Below, in pieces: positions 1-5,754 of a DNA stretch of 8,006 bases (position 1 is the first letter of the stretch; each line of letters opens with the position of its first letter). Both the position numbers and the translations under genes were made by a program. Where the stretch lies: assembly GCF_001557235.1 (NCBI RefSeq), contig NZ_LSJI01000063.1, positions 1 through 8,006 of the forward strand, in the 5' to 3' direction. The notes below the pieces were generated by a model. That model was not told the origin of the DNA. It saw only the letters and a program-made list of their open reading frames with translations, and made no database searches. Source of the stretch: Phenylobacterium sp. CCH9-H3. GTDB lineage: Bacteria; Pseudomonadota; Alphaproteobacteria; Caulobacterales; Caulobacteraceae.

Positions 1-1
1 C

Positions 2-64
2 CGCAAGGCTCCGCCGGTCCACGCGCCCTGGCCGCTCGCCCCGGCCCTAGGGTGGTTCCGCTAA
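2..64 (+). CDS. C-terminal tail of a gene entering from the left edge
   Basis: Only the last 20 codons and a TAA stop (62-64) are inside the window, so the product cannot be named. The frame is favoured because 18 of its 20 third codon positions are G or C, with lower GC at positions one and two, the pattern of a real gene in a GC-rich genome. The tail is proline- and tryptophan-rich and ends in Trp-Phe-Arg. It could still be chance, because such a short open stretch is weak evidence. Confidence 0.35.
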   Translation, partial: RKAPPVHAPWPLAPALGWFR

Positions 65-94
65 GGCGCGGACTTTCCGAAGTTCTCTGGGGGG

Positions 95-286
95 CTAACC
101 GATGTTCCCGTTGGCGCCGCTCTGGAAGCTCTGTCCGAGCGCATCGGCAACCTTCTGGATATCGTCGGCAGGATTGGATTTGCAGTCTTGGTCAAGGAAC
201 CGACGCAAGTCCTGCAACGGCTCGGGAGCGGACGTTACTCGTAGAGCGTGGCGGCCGCGATCACGTCCGCCGCGTGGCGCCAGGGG
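95..286 (-). pseudogene. Coding-like remnant without a convincing start
   Basis: This minus-strand frame is open from 286 to a TAG at 95-97. From about 232 to 98 it looks protein-like: GC at codon positions 1/2/3 is about 64/42/73 percent, and the peptide is amphipathic (LQDLRRFLDQD, then DDIQKVADALGQ). No ATG or GTG lies in the frame; the nearest candidate is a TTG at 217 with no visible ribosome site, which would give 40 aa. It begins where the DUF7660-type gene ends. It may be a decayed gene, a small downstream partner, or chance. The plus-strand reading of the same triplets is also open (65-244), but its GC is higher at position one than three, so I prefer the minus strand. Product not recognised. 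Confidence 0.25.
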
Positions 287-540
287 TTAGTGTGAGCCGG
301 ATGGGGCCAATCGGTGGCCCACGCCTGCATCGCCTCCAGGAAAGCCGGCAAGTCCGCGTTCTCCCACTCCGCGCCGTCTGCCAACTGCCGTCTCAGTTCG
401 CCGAGATAGGCCACGAAGGAGTCTCGGTCGTTGACGTCGTCATGAGCCGTATATGAAGCGTAGCGGCGCAACCTGAACGTCCGCAACGGTTGGGTTGCGG
501 ACCTTTGCCGTCCCGGCCAGTCTCTACCTATGCACCTCAT
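235..540 (-). CDS. DUF7660 family protein (hypothetical)
   Basis: This is a small soluble protein, 101 aa from the only in-frame ATG (540). The conserved part runs from about residue 34: Asp-Arg-Asp-Ser-Phe (38-42) opening a helix, Trp-Glu-Asn (59-61), a helix FLEAMQAWA (67-75), then Asn-Pro-Trp (85-87) and a C-terminal Leu-Tyr-Glu. This order (DRxSF, WEN, FLEA..AW, NPW, YE) fits the DUF7660 family of unknown function, recalled from family knowledge and not searched. Third-position GC is high, supporting this strand. The start is doubtful. The ATG would overlap the divergent lipoprotein start by 11 nt and encode an N-terminus made partly from an inverted repeat. A TTG at 471 would give 78 aa and avoid both problems. 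No signal peptide or membrane segment is visible. Confidence 0.7.
   Translation of the reverse strand: MRCIGRDWPGRQRSATQPLRTFRLRRYASYTAHDDVNDRDSFVAYLGELRRQLADGAEWENADLPAFLEAMQAWATDWPHPAHTNPWRHAADVIAAATLYE
479..502. repeat. Perfect 9-bp inverted repeat (GTCCGCAAC / GTTGCGGAC)
   Basis: The arms are 479-487 and 494-502 with a 6-nt loop. It lies between the conserved part of the DUF7660-type gene and the lipoprotein ATG at 530. It could be an operator or a transcript hairpin for the lipoprotein. The left arm plus two bases (GTCCGCAACGG) recurs exactly at 973-983, just after the lipoprotein stop, so it may instead belong to a dispersed repeat family. Confidence 0.6.
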
Positions 541-970
541 TCTTCGCGCCCTGGCCGTTGGACTGATGGGGCTCGCCCTATCCTCGTGTCAGAGAGGTCT
601 CAGGATCGAGGTTACCGGATCGACGGTCGCGCCGGACTTCCGCCTACATCGAAGCTTTCTCTTTGATCCCCCACCGGGGATAGACTCGCTGGTCTTGGTT
701 GAGGTTGTGAATGGGAGCAGTCGAACGGTCTGGGCGATCGCCCGCGACCCAAGCTGCGCGCCAATGCAAGAGTTTCGACTTGGTCGAGTCCCTGATGGCT
801 GGCGTGAGCTGACTGCGCCACTCCCGCTCCGCGCCGGCGTGACCTACGTTCTGACCGCTTCGGGCTGCGGGTTTTATGGAGGAAAGACCTTCAAGGTGCT
901 GAGGGGACGTTTCGTTGCGCGCGACGGCAACGGGGAGGCGCCGATTAGGGCGATACAGGCCGCGGCATGA
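530..970 (+). CDS. Putative lipoprotein of unknown function
   Basis: The product is 146 aa. A basic start (Arg6) is followed by a hydrophobic stretch (residues 7-17) and a lipobox Leu-Ser-Ser-Cys at 17-20, so signal peptidase II cleavage before Cys20 and lipid anchoring are expected. The mature part of about 127 aa looks beta-rich, with alternating stretches such as SLVLVEVVNGSSRTVWAI near residues 63-80. It has two further cysteines, Cys86 and Cys113, that could form a disulfide in the periplasm. I recognise no domain. The ATG at 530 is the sensible start because it gives a complete signal peptide; the next Met (13) would remove its charged part. No strong ribosome site is visible. The gene stands alone, divergent from the DUF7660-type gene and convergent with the RTX pair, and is flanked on both sides by GTCCGCAACGG repeats. 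Confidence 0.75.
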   Translation: MHLILRALAVGLMGLALSSCQRGLRIEVTGSTVAPDFRLHRSFLFDPPPGIDSLVLVEVVNGSSRTVWAIARDPSCAPMQEFRLGRVPDGWRELTAPLPLRAGVTYVLTASGCGFYGGKTFKVLRGRFVARDGNGEAPIRAIQAAA

Positions 971-972
971 GA

Positions 973-1114
973 GTCCGCAACGGGTCGCACCAGGTCAGCG
1001 GCCCAGGGCCGTGAAACGGACACCCTGCGATTTTTCGAATAGCGGACGCCATGGATGGCCGTCGAGGGTGGAACCCAGTCGTTGAAGCCGAAGCGTGAAG
1101 CGGACATTCGCAAC
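973..1114. repeat. Degenerate GCGGAC / TCCGCAAC repeat spacer
   Basis: The 180 bp between the convergent lipoprotein and RTX genes contains no supported gene. It holds a series of related words: GTCCGCAACGG (973-983), AAACGGACACC (1014-1024), AGCGGACGCC (1041-1050) and GAAGCGGACATTCGCAAC (1097-1114). These look like mosaic pieces of one palindromic intergenic family. Similar GCGGACATT-type spacers are familiar to me from Caulobacter and Sphingomonas relatives, which is memory, not a search. I see no clear intrinsic terminator for either flanking gene. Confidence 0.5.
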
Positions 1115-1150
1115 GCTGGCGGTCGGCGGGCCTCGGCGATGGCGGCCGCC

Positions 1151-2773
1151 CTAGACGAAGTTGTCGATCGAGATGTCGGCGAGGGCGCGGCCGACCAGGA
1201 TGAGCGGCTCGGCGGCGAAGCCGCTGATGTTGAACGAGGAGAACAGCACCACGTCGGCGCCCACCTGGACGGCCACGACGGCGTTGGCGCCGAGGTATTC
1301 GTTCTGGCTGAACGCGGTCGCGAGGTCGGGGGCGGTTCGCTCGCTGTATTGCATCGCGGCGCGCGAGATGCGTTCGACCTCGATCCGGTCGCTGGTGGTC
1401 CAGTCGAGAACCCGGTCGATCTGGCCCGCGAGCCGTTGCGAGGCGAAGCTTTCGAATTCGAATGTGTCGGAGCCGCTGCCGCCGATCATGACGTCCACGC
1501 CGCCGCGGGGGCTGATCCGGTCGTCGCCCGCGCCGCCGTCCAGCGTGTCGGAGCCCTGGCCGGCAAGACCGTCATTGCCGTTCTCGCCCCGCACGAGGCT
1601 GCGGCTGCCGGACTGCGTCAGGATGAAATCGTCGCCGTCGCCGCCGTTGGCGGTGACCGCGCCCGTGCCCAGCTGCAGGTTGTCGGCCCCGGCGCCGCCC
1701 TCGACCAGCTTATCCCCGGCCCGGTCGGCATAGATGGTGTCGTTTCCAGCGCCCCCGCGGATGGTCTCGCTGCTGTCGGAGAAGGTGATGATGTGGTCGT
1801 CGCCGTCGCCGCCGTCGATCGTATGCCGCCCCTGCTCGGCCTGGATGATATCGTTCCCCGCATCTCCGGCCAGCAGGACGTTGGAGGCGCTGGTCGAGAG
1901 GCTGTCGTCGCCGTCGCCGCCGTGCATCTCGTCGCCGGTCCCGGCGATGAGGGTGTCGCGCCCGGCGTCGCCGAAGCCCAGGTCGTTCGCCTGGCCCCCG
2001 CCTGCGATGAAGTCGTCGCCGTCGTCGCCGTGGATCAGGGACAGGCCGAATGTGGCCTGGGACAGCACGCGGTCGTTTCCGGCGCCCGCCGAAATGAGCG
2101 TGGAGACGTTCGCCGAGTCAGCGGTCGTGATGGTGTCGGCCCCGTCCTCGCCGAACACGTCGCCGCCGCCTCGCACCGTGATGACGTCGTCGCCGAGGTT
2201 GCCGTTCAGGAAATCGCTGGCGCCGGCGTCGCCGTCGATCGTGTCGGCGCCCTGGCCGCCCAGCAGCGTGTCCCGCCCGGAGCCCCCCAGCACGACATCG
2301 TCGCCCTTGTTGCCCTGGGCGAAGTTGGCGCCCGCGCCGGTCAAGATCCGATCGTTGTCCTGGCCGCCGTAGATGGTGTCGGCGCCGGCCCCGCCGGAAA
2401 GGGTGTCGGTCCCCATGTTGCCCTGGAGCAGATCATCGCCGCCGCCGGTGTCGATGGAGTCGTCGCCGGCGCCGGCATAGGCCGCGTCGTGCGTCGTGCT
2501 GTCCGCCGTCAAGGCGAGCGTGTTGGCCTGGCCGTCTCCGATGAAGAGGCGCGAGCCGTCGGCCAGCGTCAGCCTGCCGCCGAGGCTCACGGCGGCCAGC
2601 GCAGGGCCGAAGACCACCGACCGTTCGCCGATGACGAGCGTGATGGTGGCGCTGTCGGCGGCATAGAGGACGGTCGCGAGACGGGCCGGGCCACCGGCCA
2701 GCGTCAGGGAGTCGCTCGCCGCGATCGCCAGCGCCTGCTCCGCCGTGATCGTCTCGAATGCGTAGGTCGCCAC
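1151..2773 (-). CDS. RTX-type calcium-binding secreted protein, long paralogue
   Basis: This 540-aa acidic, glycine- and aspartate-rich protein of the haemolysin-type calcium-binding (RTX) class is inferred to be exported by a type I system and to fold outside the cell on binding calcium. Residues 1-82 form a non-repeat N-terminal domain (ATYAFETI, VVFG, DGSRLFIGDG). Residues about 100-436 carry many GGxGxDxhx-like nonapeptides (h, hydrophobic), e.g. GGAGADTIYGGQ near 127-138. Residues 437-540 form a C-terminal domain with DWTTSDRI (457-464) and the end LVGRALADISIDNFV, the likely uncleaved secretion signal. There is no N-terminal signal peptide. The start is a GTG at 2773, chosen because GGGGG sits 5 nt upstream and the N-terminus aligns with the neighbouring paralogue. 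It is the second gene of the tandem pair, 112 bp after the first. No ABC exporter, membrane fusion protein or enzymatic domain is visible; its role (S-layer-like, adhesin, matrix) is unknown. Confidence 0.92.
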   Translation of the reverse strand: MATYAFETITAEQALAIAASDSLTLAGGPARLATVLYAADSATITLVIGERSVVFGPALAAVSLGGRLTLADGSRLFIGDGQANTLALTADSTTHDAAYAGAGDDSIDTGGGDDLLQGNMGTDTLSGGAGADTIYGGQDNDRILTGAGANFAQGNKGDDVVLGGSGRDTLLGGQGADTIDGDAGASDFLNGNLGDDVITVRGGGDVFGEDGADTITTADSANVSTLISAGAGNDRVLSQATFGLSLIHGDDGDDFIAGGGQANDLGFGDAGRDTLIAGTGDEMHGGDGDDSLSTSASNVLLAGDAGNDIIQAEQGRHTIDGGDGDDHIITFSDSSETIRGGAGNDTIYADRAGDKLVEGGAGADNLQLGTGAVTANGGDGDDFILTQSGSRSLVRGENGNDGLAGQGSDTLDGGAGDDRISPRGGVDVMIGGSGSDTFEFESFASQRLAGQIDRVLDWTTSDRIEVERISRAAMQYSERTAPDLATAFSQNEYLGANAVVAVQVGADVVLFSSFNISGFAAEPLILVGRALADISIDNFV

Positions 2774-2811
2774 GATATCCCCCGAGAAGCGCGCCTGCGC
2801 CGCACGCTGGG

Positions 2812-2843
2812 GGACGCTGACAAAACAAACTCTACCGTAACGC
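2812..2843 (-). promoter_or_regulatory. Conserved upstream block of the long RTX gene
   Basis: Read on the minus strand, this 32-nt block matches the block upstream of the other RTX gene at 24 of 32 positions without gaps. Its core, GTAGAGTTTGTT (2835 to 2824), ends 51 nt before the GTG. The 112-bp gap between the two genes has no other gene. Because the match lies outside the coding sequence, it suggests a promoter or regulator site kept in both copies. I cannot assign clear -35 and -10 boxes. Confidence 0.45.
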
Positions 2844-2885
2844 TACCGCGAGCCGCGCCTCGTGGCCAGCCGCGGGCGCGCGGGT

Positions 2886-4172
2886 TCAGACGAAGTTGTC
2901 GGCCGAGATGTCGGCGAGCGAGCGGCCGACCAGGACGGTGATGCTGTGGATCGTGGCGCCCGCGCTGGCGTCGGCGAAGACGACCACGTCCTGGCCCACC
3001 TGGATTGCCATGGCCTCGGTCTGGCCAACGCCGATCTCCGCCTGGGCCGTGGAGAGCGCCGTGGCGAAGTCGGCCGCCGTCCCCTCGGCAAACGCGGTAC
3101 CGATGTCGGTGCGGAGTTGAATGCGGTCGGCGGACGTCCAGTCGCCGATGCGATCGGCGGCCACAAGGGTGAGCGAGGCGGTGGCGCCGTCCTGAATGAA
3201 CGTGTCGGCGCCGCTGCCGCCGTTCAGGCTGTCGGCGCCCGTCCCGCCCCGGATGCGATCGTCGGCGTCGCTCGCCTGAACGGTGTCGTCGCCGGCGCCG
3301 CCGTCGATGGTGGCGCCGTACAGGACAGGGCTGCCGAGGTTGCGGATGATGTGGATCACGTCGGCGCCGTCGCCCCCGTCAAGCTGGCTGCGCATGTCGG
3401 TATGGGCCCTGAGCGTGTCGTTTCCGCCGTCGCCCGAGGCGACGTGCAGGCCCGAGCCGGTCGTACCGATCTGAATGGTGTCGTCGCCATCGCCGCCCCT
3501 GGCGGTCGTATCGCCGTCGCCGGAGGTGGAGATGATGTCGTTCCCGCCCTCGCCGAACAGTTGGCCGCCGCCCGTCAACTGATCGTCGCCCAGATTGCCG
3601 TTGATGAAGTCCTGGCCGGCCGTTCCGTAGATCAGGTCGTTCCCCTGGCCGCCCAGGACGGTGTCGGCGCCGTCGCCGCCCTGGAGTGTGTCGTTCCCCT
3701 TGTTGCCCTGGATGAACTGGCTCGCGCTGACCGCGCCCCCGATGGCGGCGATGTTGTCGGCGCCCTGGCCGCCGTAGACCGTGTTGGGGCTCTGGGTGCG
3801 GATGACGATGCGGTCGTCGCCCTGGTTTCCCTGCACGAACCACGCGCCGGGGCTGCTCGTCAGGGTGTCCGCGCCGTCGCCACCGTACATCGCGCCAGTG
3901 GACGGAAGCACGCCCTCGTCGCGGCTGTCCGGCCCTGAGCCGCCCACGAAGAGCCGGGAGCCGTCGGGAAAGGTCAGCCGACTGAGGGTGGCGGGGAAAT
4001 AGGAGCCGAACACCACCGTCCGCTCGCCCATGGTGACCGAGAACGTGCCGTCCGGATTGTAGAGGACGGTGGTGGTCTTGGCCGAGCTGCCGGCCGGCGT
4101 GATCAGGCTGTCGACGCTGCCGAAAGCCAGCGCCTCGGCCGCGCCGATGGTCTCGAACGCATAGGTGGCCAT
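2886..4172 (-). CDS. RTX-type calcium-binding secreted protein, short paralogue
   Basis: This 428-aa product is a paralogue of the 540-aa RTX protein downstream. The shared N-terminal domain spans about residues 1-78 (ATYAFETI, GERTVVFG, DGSRLFVG). The repeat core (about 96-323) alternates GGxGxDxhx nonapeptides with segments FVQGNQGDD (112-120), FIQGNKGND (153-161) and FINGNLGDD (189-197). The C-terminal domain has DWTSADRI (344-351) and ends LVGRSLADISADNFV. No signal peptide is present; calcium-dependent folding after type I export is inferred from the class. The ATG at 4172 is chosen over a further in-frame start at 4223, because GGGGG lies 5 nt upstream and the protein then begins exactly like its paralogue. 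The upstream 17 residues are not homologous. It is first of the tandem pair and divergent from the VTT-domain gene. Confidence 0.92.
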   Translation of the reverse strand: MATYAFETIGAAEALAFGSVDSLITPAGSSAKTTTVLYNPDGTFSVTMGERTVVFGSYFPATLSRLTFPDGSRLFVGGSGPDSRDEGVLPSTGAMYGGDGADTLTSSPGAWFVQGNQGDDRIVIRTQSPNTVYGGQGADNIAAIGGAVSASQFIQGNKGNDTLQGGDGADTVLGGQGNDLIYGTAGQDFINGNLGDDQLTGGGQLFGEGGNDIISTSGDGDTTARGGDGDDTIQIGTTGSGLHVASGDGGNDTLRAHTDMRSQLDGGDGADVIHIIRNLGSPVLYGATIDGGAGDDTVQASDADDRIRGGTGADSLNGGSGADTFIQDGATASLTLVAADRIGDWTSADRIQLRTDIGTAFAEGTAADFATALSTAQAEIGVGQTEAMAIQVGQDVVVFADASAGATIHSITVLVGRSLADISADNFV

Positions 4173-4206
4173 CTTGTCCCCCTTGGACCGCGCGGCCACA
4201 AGCGAA

Positions 4207-4238
4207 GGACGCGCACCGAACAACCTCTACTTTAGCGC
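4207..4238 (-). promoter_or_regulatory. Conserved upstream block of the short RTX gene
   Basis: This is the counterpart of the block upstream of the long RTX gene, with the core GTAGAGGTTGTT (4230 to 4219) ending 47 nt before the ATG. The preceding GCGCTAAAG resembles an alphaproteobacterial -10 (GCTANAWC-like), but no good -35 is seen at proper spacing, so the promoter reading is tentative. It lies in the 133-bp divergent gap with the VTT-domain gene. Confidence 0.45.
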
Positions 4239-4305
4239 GGCCGCGTCGGACCGCCAGCCCCGCCGCCTTGACCCCGCGGCGCGAACACGCGACCCCTCGG
4301 GCCGG

Positions 4306-5016
4306 ATGCGCCGGCTTTTCGACTTCCTCTCCAACATGGACGCCCAGGCGTGGCGGACGCTGCTGGTGTCGTTCGTGCTGTTCGGCGGGGTGGGGGTGGT
4401 GTTCTTCTTCGGCGCCCAGCTGCTGGGGGTCGACAGCGAGCGGACGCTGGAGGGCTGGCTGGGGGCCGCAAGGGGGCCGTGGTCGCTGCCGGTGGCGGTG
4501 GCGGCGTTCGCGGCCCTGGCCTTCGTGGGCACGCCGCAGATCGTGCTGATCGCCGCGGCGGTGGTGGCCTTCGGGCCGCAGACGGGGGCGGCCTACAGCT
4601 GGATCGGGACCATGGTCTCGGCGCTGGTGGGCTTCTATCTGGGCCGGGCGGCGGGGGCGCGGACGCTGGCGCGGTTTTCCGGCGAGGGCGTGCAGCGGTT
4701 CATGCGGCTGGTGGGGGAGAACGGCTTCCTGGCCAGCCTGATCGTGCGGCTGGTGCCGTCGGCGCCGTTCATCGTGGTCAACATGGCGGCGGGCGTGACG
4801 CCGATGCGGGCGCTGCATTTCGTCGCCGGGACCGGCGTCGGGATCGTGCCGAAGATCGTGCTGACGGCCTATGCCGGCGCCTCGATCGTGGAGATCATGC
4901 GGGGGGAGATCGCCGGCAACTGGCTGACGATCGCCGCCGTCGCGGTCCTGTGGCTGGCCATCGGATGGTTCGCGCGGCGCTGGCTGCGCCGTCGGGGAAA
5001 GGGCGAGGAATGCTGA
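4306..5016 (+). CDS. VTT-domain (TVP38/TMEM64-like, DedA-related) membrane protein
   Basis: This is a 236-aa inner-membrane protein. Hydrophobic segments lie at about residues 18-40, 60-90, 95-113, 141-162, 170-192 and 205-223, followed by a strongly basic cytoplasmic tail (RRWLRRRGKG). The VTT (SNARE-associated/DedA) domain covers about 70-195. Its landmarks are GTPQIVL (75-81), the FYLGRAAG segment (110-117), and the re-entrant motif RLVPSAPFIVVNMAAG (148-163), whose Arg and Pro residues are family hallmarks. Members of this superfamily have been linked to lipid flipping and membrane homeostasis, but the substrate here is unknown. The start is taken at ATG 4306; an upstream GTG frame (4165) adds 47 polar residues that overlap the RTX start. 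Its last codons overlap the GST start, suggesting translational coupling. Confidence 0.9.
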   Translation: MRRLFDFLSNMDAQAWRTLLVSFVLFGGVGVVFFFGAQLLGVDSERTLEGWLGAARGPWSLPVAVAAFAALAFVGTPQIVLIAAAVVAFGPQTGAAYSWIGTMVSALVGFYLGRAAGARTLARFSGEGVQRFMRLVGENGFLASLIVRLVPSAPFIVVNMAAGVTPMRALHFVAGTGVGIVPKIVLTAYAGASIVEIMRGEIAGNWLTIAAVAVLWLAIGWFARRWLRRRGKGEEC

Positions 5017-5627
5017 AGCTCTTCTATTCGCCGGGCTCGTGCTCGCTGGCCTCGCACATCGCGCTGGAGGAGGCGGGGGCGGCCTACGAGGCCGTCAAGG
5101 TGGACCTGCGCCGGTCGGAGCAGCGCAGGCCGGAATATCTGGCGCTCAATCCGAAGGGGCGGGTCCCGGCGCTCGTCACCGACAAGGGCGTGCTCACCGA
5201 GACCGTGGCGATCCTGGCCTATGTGGCCCAGACACATCCCCAGAAGGCGTTGCTGCCGACCGACCCCTGGGACCTGGCCCAGGCGCAGGCGTTCAACAGC
5301 TACCTGGCCTCCACGGTCCACGTGGCCCACGCGCACCGTTTCCGCGGCTCCCGCTGGGCGGACGAGGAGAGCTCGTTCGAGGACATGCGCCGCAAGGTCC
5401 CGCAGGCCATGGCGGAGGCCTTCGCGCTGATCGAGCGCGAGATGCTGCGAGGTCCGTGGGTGCTGGGCGAGCGGTTCAGCGTCTGCGACGGCTACCTGTT
5501 CACGCTGGCCGACTGGCTGGAGGGCGACGGGGTCGACCTGGCCCAGCTTCCGCGGGTCCACGCCCATCGCGAGCGGGTGCGGGCGCGGCCGGCGGTCAGC
5601 AAGGTTCTTGCCGAAGAGGCGGCTTAA
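5010..5627 (+). CDS. Glutathione S-transferase, beta-class-like
   Basis: This is a complete 205-aa soluble GST. The thioredoxin-fold N-terminal domain (1-80) begins MLKLFYSPGSCSLASH, with Cys11 matching the beta-class catalytic cysteine seen in E. coli GstA. NPKGRVPAL (47-55) supplies the cis-proline and backbone glutathione contacts, and Glu64-Thr65 (ETVAI) replaces the usual Glu-Ser gamma-glutamyl contact. The helical domain (about 88-200) includes the N-capping box Ser157-Val-Cys-Asp160 followed by GYLFTLADW. It probably conjugates glutathione to electrophiles or reduces disulfides; the true substrate is unknown. The ATG at 5010 has GGCGAGG just upstream, within the end of the VTT gene, and the two genes overlap by 7 nt, so they form an operon. 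Confidence 0.95.
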   Translation: MLKLFYSPGSCSLASHIALEEAGAAYEAVKVDLRRSEQRRPEYLALNPKGRVPALVTDKGVLTETVAILAYVAQTHPQKALLPTDPWDLAQAQAFNSYLASTVHVAHAHRFRGSRWADEESSFEDMRRKVPQAMAEAFALIEREMLRGPWVLGERFSVCDGYLFTLADWLEGDGVDLAQLPRVHAHRERVRARPAVSKVLAEEAA

Positions 5628-5665
5628 GGCCGCGCGGCGCGCAAGTTGCTTGCGGCGAAGCGGCC
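5628..5665 (+). terminator. Candidate stem-loop terminator after the GST gene
   Basis: Directly after the GST stop, GGCCGC (5628-5633) pairs with GCGGCC (5660-5665). Inside it CGCAAG (5640-5645) pairs with CTTGCG (5649-5654). Only ATTT follows, so it is a weak intrinsic terminator at best; it might alternatively lie in the leuA promoter region. Confidence 0.35.
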
Positions 5666-5685
5666 ATTTCGGTACAGACCCCGCC

Positions 5686-5754
5686 ATGCGCACGCGGACG
5701 GGCAGCCTGCTTCTTCTCTCGCTGGGGCTTAGCCGCCCCTGGGCGCCTCTCTAG
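5686..5754 (+). CDS. Leucine-rich leader peptide of leuA (leuL-type)
   Basis: This is a 22-codon ORF (ATG 5686 to TAG 5752) in the leuA 5' region, 78 nt before the leuA start. It contains SLLLLSLGL: four consecutive Leu codons (CTG CTT CTT CTC, 5707-5718), two more at 5722-5724 and 5728-5730, and a seventh as the last sense codon. In the classic leu attenuator of enterobacteria, a leader peptide with four consecutive Leu codons senses charged tRNA-Leu by ribosome stalling, and this arrangement is the same. Three of the seven Leu codons are CTT, which is essentially absent from leuA itself, where CTG and CTC are used, so stalling on scarce tRNA would be favoured. No Shine-Dalgarno sequence is visible before the ATG; alphaproteobacterial leaders can begin directly at their AUG. 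The peptide probably has no function of its own. Confidence 0.75.
   Translation: MRTRTGSLLLLSLGLSRPWAPL

Noticed and set aside
52..456. A 134-codon plus-strand open frame across the left region
   Set aside because: It is Arg/Ser-rich, shows no domain, and runs antisense to the DUF7660-type gene, which has the better codon pattern and recognisable motifs.
874..1113. A 79-codon minus-strand open frame after the lipoprotein gene
   Set aside because: It is built mainly from the GCGGAC/TCCGCAAC repeat words and overlaps the lipoprotein 3' end; such peptides recur wherever this repeat occurs.
1055..2941. A 628-codon plus-strand open frame antisense to the long RTX gene
   Set aside because: It is a by-product of GC-rich Gly/Asp repeat codons. 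Its Val/Ala/Asp-rich low-complexity translation has no recognisable domain, while the minus strand gives a coherent RTX protein with proper ends and ribosome site.
1500..3800. Regular DNA periodicity resembling a tandem repeat or CRISPR-like array
   Set aside because: The periodicity follows the 9-residue (27-nt) RTX protein repeats, with diverged bases and no constant repeat/spacer structure.
2862..3938. A 358-codon plus-strand open frame antisense to the short RTX gene
   Set aside because: It has the same antisense artefact of repeat codons, with no start signal or domain.
4173..4223. N-terminal extension of the short RTX protein to a start at 4223
   Set aside because: The ATG at 4172 has a GGGGG ribosome site at the same spacing as the paralogue, and the paralogue begins at the equivalent residue; the extension would also read through the conserved upstream block.
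4165..4305. N-terminal extension of the VTT protein to a GTG at 4165
   Set aside because: It would overlap the start of the divergent RTX gene and add 47 polar, unconserved residues ahead of the first membrane helix.
4350..5009. Upstream extension of the GST frame into the VTT gene
   Set aside because: The translation before ATG 5010 is a low-complexity Gly/Ala/Arg shadow of the VTT gene; GST homology starts exactly at MLKLFYSPGS.
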